A stretch of DNA of 64,000 bases from Flavobacterium sp. LHD-85 (GTDB lineage: Bacteria > Bacteroidota > Bacteroidia > Flavobacteriales > Flavobacteriaceae), in NCBI RefSeq assembly GCF_030929595.1, contig NZ_JAVFVR010000001.1, forward strand, positions 744,001-808,000, written 5' to 3'. Every line of letters starts with the position of its first letter. Position 1 is the first letter of the stretch. The notes beneath the pieces are model-generated. The model worked only from the letters and a program-made list of their open reading frames with translations. It was not told where the DNA came from and made no database searches. The translations under genes and the position numbers were made by a program. Below, one piece after another: positions 8,413-17,211 of this stretch.

Positions 8413-8911
8413 CGCTCTGTTAGTCAATATTTTTCGATTTATTATGTTACTGGCAGTTCAGATTGTTATCTTCAACAATATGAATTTCTTAGGATACATA
8501 AGTCCTTTTCCGTATATCTTGTATATCATTTTATACCCTGTAAACAGCAATAAAGCAGGATTAATTGTTTCTAGTTTTTTACTAGGACTTACAATGGATA
8601 TGTTTTGTAACTCTGGAGGAGTACATGCAACTGCTTGTGTTATTTTAGCCTATTACAGGCCTTACATTTTTAAATTTTCTTTTGGTTTAAGTTACGAATA
8701 CCAAACTATTAAACTAAATGAATCTTTAACACCAGAGCGATTTTCATTTATACTGGTTTCAGTTTTAATGCATCATATTGTATTATTTGTTTTAGAAACA
8801 TTTCAATTCAAATTTATCTGGGACATTTTACTCCGAACCTTATTTAGTTCTATCTTTACTATAATCACCTCAATAATAATAATTTATCTTATTAAGCCCA
8901 ATAAACGATGA
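8405..8911 (+). CDS. mreD: Rod shape-determining protein MreD
   Basis: The 168-residue inner-membrane protein has about five hydrophobic helices. NMNFLGYISPFPYILYIILYP and the GLTMDMF stretch are typical of MreD. Its start overlaps the end of mreC and its stop overlaps the mrdA start as ATGA. It is part of the elongasome scaffold; sequence conservation in the family is low, so position in the operon strengthens the call. Confidence 0.93.
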   Translation: MNSALLVNIFRFIMLLAVQIVIFNNMNFLGYISPFPYILYIILYPVNSNKAGLIVSSFLLGLTMDMFCNSGGVHATACVILAYYRPYIFKFSFGLSYEYQTIKLNESLTPERFSFILVSVLMHHIVLFVLETFQFKFIWDILLRTLFSSIFTIITSIIIIYLIKPNKR

Positions 8912-10881
8912 GAAAAGTCTTGCTGCCCACTATAATTATTATTGCAGCGTCTTTGCTAGTGATTAGGATTTTTTACCTGCAGATTATTGATGATTCTTTT
9001 AAACTGAAATCGGAAAATAATGCGATAAAAAAAGTATATGACTATCCTGAAAGGGGTTATATTTATGATCGTAACGGAAAACTTCTTGTTGCGAATCAGG
9101 CTTCTTATGATATCATGGTTATTCCAAGAGATATAAAAAAAGACCTAAATATTGCCGAGTTTTGTACTCTTTTGAATATTACTGAAGAAGAATATCATAA
9201 GCGCATTGAAAAGGCAAAAGTCTATAGCCCAAGACTTCCTTCTGTATTCTTATCTCAGTTGAATAAAAATGAATTTGCCGCTTTTCAGGAAAAAATTAGA
9301 AAATATGACGGTTTCTATTTTCAGAAAAGATCTTTACGCGACTATGAGGTAGATTATGGAGCAAACATATTTGGCTTTATTACTCAGGTAAATGAAAAAC
9401 AAATTGAGCAGAATCCATATTATAACAGTGGAGATTTAATTGGAAAGCAAGGTGTAGAACAAAGCTACGAAGAGATTTTACGCGGAATAAAAGGGGTAAA
9501 ATACATTCAAAAAGACAAATACAACCGAGAAATTGGCCCTTACAAAGAAGGAAAATACGACACCATCGCTGTAGCTGGTGAAGATATCAATTTAACTATT
9601 GATGCTGAACTTCAAAAATATGGGGAGGAATTGATGATTAATAAGCGAGGAGGAATTGTTGCACTTGAGCCTAAATCTGGAGAAATTCTAGCATTGGTTA
9701 CCGCTCCTTCTTATGATCCAGGTATTTTAGTAGGACGCCAAAGATCTAAAAATTATACCCTTTTATATCACGATTCTATTGCAAAACCTTTATACGACAG
9801 AGGTCTTTTAGCAGAGTACCCTCCAGGTTCTCCATTCAAAATCCTGACTGGTTTAGTTGCACTTCAAGAAGGTGTCGTAAATGAGCAGACTACTTTTATG
9901 TGTCATCATGGATTTAGTTATGGTGGAGGCCGATTCATGAAATGTCACGGTTTTGGTCCGCATCAATTGCATAACGGAATTTACAATTCTTGCAACACTT
10001 ATTTTGGACAAGCCTATATGCTTACAATCAACAAGTACAAAGACCCTGGAAAAGCGGTAGATGTTTGGAGCAGTCATATTAAAAGTTTCGGTTTAGGACA
10101 ATTTATGGGATATGATTTACCTATTGGAAAACGAGGAAATATCCCAACTTCTAAAACCTATAAAAGAATTTATCCTAACGGTGGCTGGAGAAGCTCAACC
10201 ATTGTATCGAATGCAATTGGTCAGGGAGAGGTTTTGATGACTCCCATTCAATTAGCAAATATGATGGCAACAGTAGCCAATCAGGGTTATTATTACACTC
10301 CTCATATCATTAAAAAAATTGAAGGAGAAAAGATAGACGAAAAGTTCACAACAAAACACGTGACCACGGTTGATCAAAAATATTTCCCGCCAGTTATCAG
10401 CGGATTATTTGATGTGTATAATAAAGGTACAGCTTATGCTCTTAGAGTAGAAGGAATCGATATTTGCGGAAAAACAGGTACTGCCGAGAACTTTGCCAAA
10501 ATAAACGGTAAAAGAACACAGCTTAAAGATCACTCTATATTTGTTGCTTTTGCCCCAAAAGATAATCCCAAAATTGCTATTGCCGTTATGATTGAAAATG
10601 GAGGTTTTGGAGCAACAGTTGCGGGTCCGATTGCGAGTTTAATGATTGAAAAATATCTAAGAAAGAAAATTACAAGAACTGATCTAGAAGTAAGAGTATT
10701 AAACAAAAGCTTACTTTCTGAATATGCTAAAGTAGGCGGAATAAGTGATGCCCTTAAAATAGAGTCTGTACCAAAAGATTCTGTTTTACAAGCAAAAATT
10801 ATAAAGCCAAAAGCACCAGTTACAACGGCACCAAAAACTGAAGTCAAAAAAACAGCAGTAGACACAACTAAGAAAAACTAA
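8908..10881 (+). CDS. mrdA: Penicillin-binding protein 2 (elongation transpeptidase)
   Basis: The 657-residue class B PBP cross-links peptidoglycan during side-wall growth, with RodA as glycosyltransferase partner. An N-terminal membrane anchor (about 5-25) is followed by the pedestal/dimerisation domain, with YIYDRNGKLLVANQ and the GKQGVEQSYEEIL motif. The transpeptidase motifs are SPFK (Ser308, Lys311), SCN (361-363) and KTGT (522-525). The C terminus has a Lys/Thr/Pro-rich tail of about 35 residues (APVTTAPKTEVKK and on) beyond the catalytic domain. The start overlaps the mreD stop by 4 bases. Confidence 0.96.
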   Translation: MRKVLLPTIIIIAASLLVIRIFYLQIIDDSFKLKSENNAIKKVYDYPERGYIYDRNGKLLVANQASYDIMVIPRDIKKDLNIAEFCTLLNITEEEYHKRIEKAKVYSPRLPSVFLSQLNKNEFAAFQEKIRKYDGFYFQKRSLRDYEVDYGANIFGFITQVNEKQIEQNPYYNSGDLIGKQGVEQSYEEILRGIKGVKYIQKDKYNREIGPYKEGKYDTIAVAGEDINLTIDAELQKYGEELMINKRGGIVALEPKSGEILALVTAPSYDPGILVGRQRSKNYTLLYHDSIAKPLYDRGLLAEYPPGSPFKILTGLVALQEGVVNEQTTFMCHHGFSYGGGRFMKCHGFGPHQLHNGIYNSCNTYFGQAYMLTINKYKDPGKAVDVWSSHIKSFGLGQFMGYDLPIGKRGNIPTSKTYKRIYPNGGWRSSTIVSNAIGQGEVLMTPIQLANMMATVANQGYYYTPHIIKKIEGEKIDEKFTTKHVTTVDQKYFPPVISGLFDVYNKGTAYALRVEGIDICGKTGTAENFAKINGKRTQLKDHSIFVAFAPKDNPKIAIAVMIENGGFGATVAGPIASLMIEKYLRKKITRTDLEVRVLNKSLLSEYAKVGGISDALKIESVPKDSVLQAKIIKPKAPVTTAPKTEVKKTAVDTTKKN

Positions 10882-10898
10882 GAAGAGGATTATTTCAA

Positions 10899-12134
10899 AT
10901 GAAAAATCAAAGTGTAAAAAATAATATTGATTGGATAAGTGTCTTTATCTACATTGCGCTGGTAACTTTGGGTTGGCTGAATATCTATTCGTCTTCTTTA
11001 TTATCAACCGATGGAACATACCAAAAACAGCTTATTTTTATCTGCTGTACTATTCCATTGATATTTGTTGTTCTTTTTGTCGACGGTAAATTTTATGAAA
11101 AATATGCCAGTATCATCTTTGGTGTTTCCTTATTATCTCTTGCGGGATTGTTTCTCTTCGGAAAAACCATCGCAGGACAGCGATGCTGGTACGCTATAGG
11201 AAGTTTTACTTTACAGCCATCTGAGTTTGCAAAGGCTGCAACTTCTCTGGCATTGGCCAAATACTTGAGCGATACACAAATCAACTTAAAAGAAACCAAT
11301 AGGCAAATTCAGGCTCTAGCTATCATGCTTTTGCCAGTTATACTGATTTTACCACAGCCAGACCCTGGAAGTGCTTTAATCTATAGCGCATTCATCCTTG
11401 TTCTATATAGAGAAGGGTTACCTTCTTGGTACGTATGGACAGCATTTATAACTATTATTCTTTTCGTTCTTACTTTAGTTTTAGAACCATACGCTGTTAT
11501 TGGAATGGCTTTTGTCGTATTGGCAATTATACACTTTAAAGGCAGAGTAGTTGACAGAAATATCATTTTAAGCGGAATTTTATTAGTCCTAATCTCTGGA
11601 TTCGTTTTCTCCGTTGATTATGTATTTGATAACGTTTTCAAACAGCACCACAGAGACCGTTTCAATATTCTACTAGGCAAAACTGTAGATATGAAAGGGA
11701 TTGGATACAATACCAACCAATCTGAAATTGCCATTGGATCTGGAGGATGGATCGGAAAAGGCTTTCTTGAAGGCACACAAACCAAAGGAGGATTTGTTCC
11801 TGAACAACATACCGATTATATTTTCACAACTGTTGGTGAAGAATGGGGTTTTGCAGGTTCGTTTGTTGTTATTCTACTTTTTGTGAGTTTATTGCTTAGA
11901 GTGATTTACTTAGCAGAAAGACAGAAGACAAAGTTTAGCCGGGTTTACGGTTATTGTGTGGCAGCGATTCTCTTTGTGCACTTCTTCGTAAATATCGCAA
12001 TGGTAATTGGAATTTTCCCAACAATCGGGGTTCCTCTGCCGTTCTTTTCATATGGAGGTTCCGGACTCTGGGGATTCACTATTTTGTTGTTTATTTTCCT
12101 TAAAATGGATGCCAATAAAGTGAACGAATGGTAA
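10899..12134 (+). CDS. rodA: SEDS peptidoglycan glycosyltransferase RodA
   Basis: The 411-residue multi-pass membrane protein polymerises lipid II and works with PBP2, encoded 17 bases upstream. SEDS hallmarks are GQRCWYAIGSFTLQPSEFAK, QPDPGSALIY, GFVPEQHTDYIFTTVGEEWG and PLPFFSYGGSGLWGF. It has about ten hydrophobic helices. An AGAAGAGG stretch 12-19 bases before the ATG is one of few Shine-Dalgarno-like sequences in this window. It is the last gene of the operon, followed by a terminator at 12215. Confidence 0.97.
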   Translation: MKNQSVKNNIDWISVFIYIALVTLGWLNIYSSSLLSTDGTYQKQLIFICCTIPLIFVVLFVDGKFYEKYASIIFGVSLLSLAGLFLFGKTIAGQRCWYAIGSFTLQPSEFAKAATSLALAKYLSDTQINLKETNRQIQALAIMLLPVILILPQPDPGSALIYSAFILVLYREGLPSWYVWTAFITIILFVLTLVLEPYAVIGMAFVVLAIIHFKGRVVDRNIILSGILLVLISGFVFSVDYVFDNVFKQHHRDRFNILLGKTVDMKGIGYNTNQSEIAIGSGGWIGKGFLEGTQTKGGFVPEQHTDYIFTTVGEEWGFAGSFVVILLFVSLLLRVIYLAERQKTKFSRVYGYCVAAILFVHFFVNIAMVIGIFPTIGVPLPFFSYGGSGLWGFTILLFIFLKMDANKVNEW

Positions 12135-12158
12135 TAATTTAAAAACATTCAATTTTTA

Positions 12159-12177
12159 ATTCCCAAATTCCAATTTA
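12159..12177. repeat. Single arm of the AATTCCAAATTCC repeat family
   Basis: AATTCCCAAATTCCAATTT matches one arm of the hairpins at 48121-48161 and 29101-29127, but the opposing arm is absent here. It lies just after rodA. Confidence 0.5.
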
Positions 12178-12214
12178 AAACATCTATTATATTAAATTAT
12201 AAATAGCTTCATCT

Positions 12215-12257
12215 AAAAGCTGTAATTACGTTTTAAAAACTAATTGCAGCTTTTTTT
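12215..12257 (+). terminator. Intrinsic terminator of the mreB-rodA operon
   Basis: AAAAGCTGTAATTA (12215-12228) pairs with TAATTGCAGCTTTT (12241-12254) with one G-T wobble, followed by a T run. It is 80 bases after rodA. Confidence 0.8.
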
Positions 12258-12349
12258 ATTTTACATTTTTGCTCTATTACTTTTCTTTTTTAGATCCGAA
12301 TAAAATATATCCATACAATAAGATAACAGACTTTAAAACAACTAGCATA

Positions 12350-12383
12350 AAAAAATCCGAAGCTTAAAAGCTTCGGATTTTTT
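12350..12383 (-). terminator. Terminator of the DedA gene (symmetrical, possibly bidirectional)
   Basis: A 16-bp perfect stem containing AATCCGAAGCTT with a 2-base loop; A and T runs flank both sides, so it can work in either direction. It is 16 bases past the DedA stop codon. Confidence 0.9.
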
Positions 12384-12399
12384 ATTATTCTTTACCTGA

Positions 12400-13080
12400 T
12401 TATATTTCTTCGTGCGGTCTCTTTTTCAAAAGCTTCACTAGAACCGGGAATGTCGAAATGATAATAATAATGATAATGATATATTCAATGTGTTTCTTTA
12501 AATCTATTCCTTGTTTTAAGAAAACGCCGTATAAATAATGTCCTGCGAAAATTAAAATAAATGACCACAGAAAAGAACTTAAAACATTGTAAAACATAAA
12601 CTTTTTTCTATCCATTGAAACAATTCCGGCAACAATTGGAGCAAACGTTCTGAAAATTGGCAGGAAACGCGCGTAAATAATTGCCTTTCCTCCATATTTT
12701 TCAAAGAAGTCTTTTGATTGCAACAAGTACTTTTTCTTAAACCAGAATGTATCTTCTTTTTTGAATAAATAGTAACCGCTTTTTGCTCCAAACCAATAAC
12801 CAGTCATGTTACCCAAAACTCCCATTACAGCAACAGCTGTTGCAAGCAGAAATACATTTAGAAAGTCATTTGGAATATAGGCAACATTTTCTATTAAATC
12901 GCGACTGTAAATACCTGCTAAGAAAAGTAAACTATCTCCAGGAAGAAAAAAGCCTGCAAAAAGTCCTGTCTCAGCAAAAACTATAAACAGAACAATAAAC
13001 AACCCAATTTGAAAACCTCCAACGCTTAAAGTAATATAAAATTCAGGGTTTAGTAACTGAGTCCATTCAAAATTATTCAT
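12400..13080 (-). CDS. DedA family membrane protein
   Basis: The 226-residue inner-membrane protein belongs to the DedA/VTT family, whose members are linked to undecaprenyl-phosphate or phospholipid flipping and membrane homeostasis. Family signatures are FLPGDSLLFLAGIYSRD (about 42-58), MTGYWFGAKSGYYLF and IIYARFLPIFRTFAPIVAGIVSMDR. Hydrophobic segments lie near 20-45, 70-95, 165-190 and 195-220. The last helix contains eight consecutive isoleucines. It converges with rodA. Confidence 0.92.
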   Translation of the reverse strand: MNNFEWTQLLNPEFYITLSVGGFQIGLFIVLFIVFAETGLFAGFFLPGDSLLFLAGIYSRDLIENVAYIPNDFLNVFLLATAVAVMGVLGNMTGYWFGAKSGYYLFKKEDTFWFKKKYLLQSKDFFEKYGGKAIIYARFLPIFRTFAPIVAGIVSMDRKKFMFYNVLSSFLWSFILIFAGHYLYGVFLKQGIDLKKHIEYIIIIIIIISTFPVLVKLLKKRPHEEI

Positions 13081-13173
13081 AAATGTGATTGGTTATTTTT
13101 TATAGTTCGTGAAAGTAACAATAATTTACCTTAACCACAATAAAATGCGGTATTTTAAACATAAATTAACTAT

Positions 13174-13204
13174 TAAAAAAAGCCCAAACTAATTGTTTGG
13201 GCTT
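13174..13204 (-). terminator. Terminator of the HMA / TonB receptor cluster
   Basis: AAGCCCAAAC / GTTTGGGCTT with a 5-base loop; on the minus strand the stem is followed by six or more T. It lies 10 bases past the HMA gene stop. Confidence 0.85.
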
Positions 13205-13213
13205 CTCGATTTA

Positions 13214-13555
13214 TTATTCTCTTACATACTTGCAACAACTGTGAAGGTTGTCATAATCTTCAGTTGTTGCTTTAACTTCCTTAGTATCATGACCTGCCTT
13301 TGCAATTGCTTTATTCAAATCAGAAGGAGAACATTTCTCCTCGTTCAGAATTACCGAAAGCTGATGCGAACTTACATCCCAGCTTGCCGTTTTTACTCCT
13401 GGAACACCATAAGCGGCTTTCTCAATTCGCTTCTTACATTGTTCACAATTTCCGTTTACTTCTGTGGTATATTTTAAGTTCTTGTTTTTCTTAGTTTGAG
13501 CTTGAGCTGAAAACCCTAAAAAAACCATCATTGCAATTAAAACTATTTTATTCAT
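13214..13555 (-). CDS. Secreted heavy-metal-associated (HMA) domain protein
   Basis: The 113-residue protein has a signal peptide (about 1-20, ending SAQAQ) and one HMA fold with a CxxC metal site, NCEQCKKRIEKAAYGVPGV (Cys37, Cys40). The helix-strand pattern follows CopZ-like chaperones, but the signal peptide places it in the periplasm. A second possible metal cluster, HSCC (105-108), sits at the C terminus. It lies 43 bases downstream of a TonB receptor gene. Copper is the likeliest ligand by family, though zinc, nickel or cadmium cannot be excluded. Confidence 0.85.
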   Translation of the reverse strand: MNKIVLIAMMVFLGFSAQAQTKKNKNLKYTTEVNGNCEQCKKRIEKAAYGVPGVKTASWDVSSHQLSVILNEEKCSPSDLNKAIAKAGHDTKEVKATTEDYDNLHSCCKYVRE

Positions 13556-13598
13556 TGTATTTATTTTTTATTGTTATTGAAATTGATTTTTGAAATTG

Positions 13599-15605
13599 TT
13601 ATTTAATTTTAAATCTTAATCCTGCATAATACATCTGTCCAAAAATTGGAGCGTATGCTATTGATGCATCAAAATTAGGTCCAAAAGGATCATTTGCCCC
13701 TAAAATTGCTTTTTGCTGTTTGTAATTTCCAATATTCTCCCCTCCTACATACACTTCAAAAACTGATGAAAAAACACGAGTCACCTGAGCATTCATCACA
13801 GCATATGAAGGTGAAAAATCAGGAAATTGATCTTCTGTAGGATTTGATGCTGTATAAGGCAATTGCTGTTTTCCTGACCAATTATAAGTAAAATCAAACC
13901 TCCATTGCTTATCATTATTCATCGTTGTTTCGTATTCTAAATTTCCTAAGAAACGATGTTTAGCCTGAAGCGGACGCTGGAATGTTCCTCTTAAATAATC
14001 TGTTTGAATGTCGTAATATTTATAGGCAGTTCTTAAATTTAAGTTATGAATCAATTCATAATTAAATTCTACCTGAAGGCTGTTTGCAAAAGAACTTCCT
14101 TTCAAATCATAAAACAAAACTTGTTGCGGACTTTGCATCACATCTACCACAGCCTGGTTTTGGAAATCGGTTCTATAGAGATCAAAACCTGCATCGGCGT
14201 TTCTATTGAAAAGGCGGAATTTCTGAGAAAAACTCACGCCATAATTCCATGCAATTTCTGGGTTTAAACCGTATACTTTTCCACTAGAATCTAAAATTGA
14301 GAACGTTCTTGAACTAGCAAAAAGCTGCTGATTCTCTGCAAAAATATTAGCAGAACGCTTTCCTCTTCCTGCAGAAAAACGAACTACTCCATTTTTCCAA
14401 GGATTATATCTCATGTGCAATCTTGGCGTAACAAAAACTCCTAATCGGTTATGATTGTCAACTCGTCCTCCTAAAATCAAACTAAAATTATCTGTATTAT
14501 CGTAAGTATACTCAAAGAAAGCACCAACTGAATTATCAATTCTGCTAACATCTGTTAAGTTTACAAATTCTTGATATTGATCATAGGTAAAATTCAGACC
14601 AGTTGAAAATTTATGCATCGTATTATTGATGATCGAATTGAAAATCAGGTTAGAATAAAAGCTATTCTGTTTGATATCGTATTGATTTAAACCATAATAT
14701 GAATCTTGTTTGTGGCTATTAAAGGCGTTTTGAAATCCAATGCTTTGATATGGCATATCCTTGAATACATATCCAATTTTTGTAGAAACATCAAACCGTT
14801 CTGTATTAATCTCTGAACCCCAATAATTGGTTGTGCCACGATCACGATCTTTGTCGAAATCAACTTCTCCGGTTTGTTTCTTATCATTCATATATCTGAA
14901 ATTGATAAAACTAACCAAACCACTTTCAGGATTATAATATTGGTAACGATTTAAAACATTGATTTGTTTTCCTAACGGATTATCTAGAAAACCATCTTTG
15001 TTCATATCGTTTTTAGCCACACGCGCGTTCCCGTGAACAAACAAGCTTGTTGCCCATTTATCTGATAGTTTTTTATTGAAATGAGTATTCAATTCAAAAC
15101 GAGAATCTGTCGATCCATAAGCATTCAAAAAGAAAGGAATATCATTTAAAGGCTTTAAAAGCTCAGTATTAATCTGGCCAGAAATACTTTCGTAACCATT
15201 TATAACACTTCCCGCTCCTTTAGTAATTTGAACACTTTCAATCCAAGTTCCAGGAGTAAACGACAATCCATAAGCTTGAGACGCTCCTCTTACAGAAGGA
15301 ATATTTTCTTCTGTAATCATTAGATAAGGACTCGTTAAACCAAGCATTTTAATCTGTTTAGTTCCCGTTAAGGCATCAGAAAAATTAACATCGATTGACG
15401 GATTAGTCTCAAAACTTTCGGCCAAATTACAGCAAGCTGCTTTAAGCAATTCTTTACTGGTAATTACAGATGTATTGGCTGTTAATGTGAAGGATTTTTT
15501 AATTCCTTTTTGCTTTTTAGTGATTTTTACTTCTTGCAGGTCTTCCTGTGAAAAGGCACAAACAGAAAGCAAAAATGCAGCAAAAAGCATTATATTTTTT
15601 TGCAT
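13599..15605 (-). CDS. TonB-dependent receptor, probably for a metal (copper) complex
   Basis: The 668-residue outer-membrane protein has a signal peptide (about 1-20), a plug domain (about 40-160, with SVITSKELLKAACCNLAESF and a YESISGQINTEL stretch) and a 22-strand-type barrel ending in YYAGLRFKIK. Unlike SusC proteins it lacks the N-terminal carboxypeptidase-like repeat. A CC pair in the plug is unusual for an outer-membrane receptor and echoes the Cys-rich neighbours on either side. The gene order HYC_CC_PP protein, receptor, HMA protein on one strand suggests metal import or sensing; the substrate is inferred from context only. Confidence 0.88.
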   Translation of the reverse strand: MQKNIMLFAAFLLSVCAFSQEDLQEVKITKKQKGIKKSFTLTANTSVITSKELLKAACCNLAESFETNPSIDVNFSDALTGTKQIKMLGLTSPYLMITEENIPSVRGASQAYGLSFTPGTWIESVQITKGAGSVINGYESISGQINTELLKPLNDIPFFLNAYGSTDSRFELNTHFNKKLSDKWATSLFVHGNARVAKNDMNKDGFLDNPLGKQINVLNRYQYYNPESGLVSFINFRYMNDKKQTGEVDFDKDRDRGTTNYWGSEINTERFDVSTKIGYVFKDMPYQSIGFQNAFNSHKQDSYYGLNQYDIKQNSFYSNLIFNSIINNTMHKFSTGLNFTYDQYQEFVNLTDVSRIDNSVGAFFEYTYDNTDNFSLILGGRVDNHNRLGVFVTPRLHMRYNPWKNGVVRFSAGRGKRSANIFAENQQLFASSRTFSILDSSGKVYGLNPEIAWNYGVSFSQKFRLFNRNADAGFDLYRTDFQNQAVVDVMQSPQQVLFYDLKGSSFANSLQVEFNYELIHNLNLRTAYKYYDIQTDYLRGTFQRPLQAKHRFLGNLEYETTMNNDKQWRFDFTYNWSGKQQLPYTASNPTEDQFPDFSPSYAVMNAQVTRVFSSVFEVYVGGENIGNYKQQKAILGANDPFGPNFDASIAYAPIFGQMYYAGLRFKIK

Positions 15606-15723
15606 AAAAAATGATTTTAATGTTTAAATAGAACTACATTTTTGATGTTTCTTAAAAACAAAAACATTCAAAATGTACATACAAAGCCTTAATCAAGACC
15701 TGTATTGCATCTTAACATTAAAA

Positions 15724-16122
15724 TCAGGAATAGAAAATATACTGATGATATAATTTAAATAAGGGGGGCGCATTTGCATCAGCATAATACGAAAGAACTT
15801 CTTTCTTTTTAAAAGTTGGAATTTCTAAAAAGACTAGAGGCTTGTAATCTTGTACAACAGCCGGAAAAGCAAATTGAAAAAAGAAGAATTTGATTGTTGC
15901 GTTGTCTGATTTCTTTTCGAAATGAACAACTTTATCTTTACAGCAAGAGTTTTCTTTTTCTTTAGAGCCGCAACATTTCTTTTCAACAACAGGTTCTGCC
16001 GTAGTTTTTAAAGAAACTGAAGCAATTTCTCCGCCACAATAGTGCACATCAAAAGCAAACCCTATATTGGAAACCAATAAAAGGAACGCTAAAAACAGAC
16101 CTGTACACTTTTTCAAATTCAT
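15724..16122 (-). CDS. HYC_CC_PP family protein
   Basis: The 132-residue protein shows the three marks that name this Bacteroidetes family: HYC at 27-29, CC pairs at 50-51 and 60-61, and PP at 119-120. A signal peptide covers about 1-24. The cysteines and histidines suggest metal binding in the periplasm or at the membrane, and the family often neighbours TonB receptors and HMA proteins, as here; its biochemical role is not established. It is the first gene of the minus-strand cluster and lies 118 bases before the receptor gene. Confidence 0.85.
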   Translation of the reverse strand: MNLKKCTGLFLAFLLLVSNIGFAFDVHYCGGEIASVSLKTTAEPVVEKKCCGSKEKENSCCKDKVVHFEKKSDNATIKFFFFQFAFPAVVQDYKPLVFLEIPTFKKKEVLSYYADANAPPLFKLYHQYIFYS

Positions 16123-16168
16123 ACTGCAAAGCTATTTAAAAACCGCATAAAAAAAACCTAAACAAATG

Positions 16169-16615
16169 TTATTTTTTAGTTTTTTGAAGCTGATAATAAA
16201 ATCCTGGAATAAATAATAGCACTAAAACGGGCTGAATTAAAAATCGGCGCACATAAAAAAGAAGCCAGCCACCATCTGGAAAATATTCTAGAATAATATA
16301 GAATGCTATTAAAAACAAAACTAAAAACAAACCGTATACAAACAGGCTAAACTTAAAAATGTCCCGATCCTTAAATAAGGCAAAAATTAACCCAAGAGAT
16401 AGTGCTGAGTTTAAAAAATAACGAAGAAAAAGCGACCAGAAAAGTTTTAAAGTTTCTACTTCGGGATAAGGACTTGAATGAAAATCGGCTTCAAAATACC
16501 TGAGAAAAGGATCATAAAACAATTTTCTTTCAAATGCCCTAATCAACGCCAAACCTATTACAACAATAACTGCAATAAAGATTTTAAATTTATTTTCTTT
16601 TAAATTATTTAGCAT
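16169..16615 (-). CDS. Exosortase F system-associated membrane protein
   Basis: This 148-residue membrane protein has about four hydrophobic segments. The segment RAFERKLFYDPFLRYFE after the first helix and FLIQPVLVLLFIPGFYYQ near the end match the small family that always accompanies XrtF in Flavobacteriia. Start ATG 16615 is chosen because it gives an 11-base overlap with xrtF; an earlier start at 16666 would overlap by 62 bases. Its role is unknown; co-occurrence implies it assists sorting or processing by the exosortase. Confidence 0.82.
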   Translation of the reverse strand: MLNNLKENKFKIFIAVIVVIGLALIRAFERKLFYDPFLRYFEADFHSSPYPEVETLKLFWSLFLRYFLNSALSLGLIFALFKDRDIFKFSLFVYGLFLVLFLIAFYIILEYFPDGGWLLFYVRRFLIQPVLVLLFIPGFYYQLQKTKK

Positions 16616-17141
16616 ATTTTGAAAATCTATTGATCCAGAAAATCCATAAAATAAAGACATACCCATAAATCACCAAAGGGAAGAAAGTACCATGCAGAAA
16701 TCGAGAATACTGACGGAAATTATATACAAGCACTATCAAAAGCGAAATTCTAATGACATTCAAAATATAAATAGATACAAGTCCTAAGATTATAAACAGA
16801 AGCGTCTTTTTAAAGTTTCCTGAAAAAGCGGCAACAAACGATACAAAAAGTATCATCACACTTACAGCGTTACACCCTTCTGTTATACGTGCTATAAATC
16901 TGCCATTTAAGATAATCTCCTGCCAAGGATTTTGCGAGCTTTTCTGAATTATAATATCGTAATTAAAAAGCTTAAGCAACTGCTCTGAATTTTGTCCTGC
17001 TAGTGTTGTTACGGCATCAAGTTCTTCTGCTTGATAGCTGTTTAAAAACAACTTATAAAGCAGCGTAAGAACAATATATGTCAGGAAAAAGATGCTTACA
17101 AAAGTTAAAAATGGCTTAAACTGGACTAAATATTTTTTCAA
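16605..17141 (-). CDS. xrtF: Exosortase family protein XrtF
   Basis: The 178-residue membrane protein has the exosortase/archaeosortase catalytic set: Cys90 in ITEGCNAVSVMILF, Arg131 in NVIRISLLIV, and His150 in FLHGTFFPLVIYGYVFI, with hydrophobic helices around them. Exosortases are membrane transpeptidases that recognise C-terminal sorting signals (PEP-CTERM type in other bacteria) and cut or transfer the protein. It is short compared with EpsH-type enzymes, typical of XrtF. No protein in this window carries an obvious matching tail. It is divergent from the fRMsr-type gene. Confidence 0.9.
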   Translation of the reverse strand: MKKYLVQFKPFLTFVSIFFLTYIVLTLLYKLFLNSYQAEELDAVTTLAGQNSEQLLKLFNYDIIIQKSSQNPWQEIILNGRFIARITEGCNAVSVMILFVSFVAAFSGNFKKTLLFIILGLVSIYILNVIRISLLIVLVYNFRQYSRFLHGTFFPLVIYGYVFILWIFWINRFSKYAK

Positions 17142-17187
17142 GAGATTTTTTTTTCAAATTTATGTATTTTTTGAGTTCAGCTTTAAA

Positions 17188-17195
17188 TACTTTTG
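17188..17195 (+). promoter_or_regulatory. Candidate -7 box for the GAF/fRMsr gene
   Basis: TACTTTTG fits TAnnTTTG and ends 16 bases before the ATG at 17212; the nearest upstream TTG has a spacing of only 14. Confidence 0.45.
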
Positions 17196-17211
17196 CATAA
17201 AATTTCACATT

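Noticed and set aside
13193..13494. Open frames antisense to the HMA gene
   Set aside because: They are shadows of a gene with clear family features and a signal peptide.
16127..16134. TAGCTTTG on the minus strand as a promoter for the HYC_CC_PP gene, implying a leaderless mRNA
   Set aside because: It is only 4 bases before the ATG and has no TTG at the right distance, so it could be chance.
17092..17211. Longer reading of the GAF protein with a hydrophobic lead
   Set aside because: It runs antisense through the xrtF start and the promoter; the family begins at MTFQELQ.
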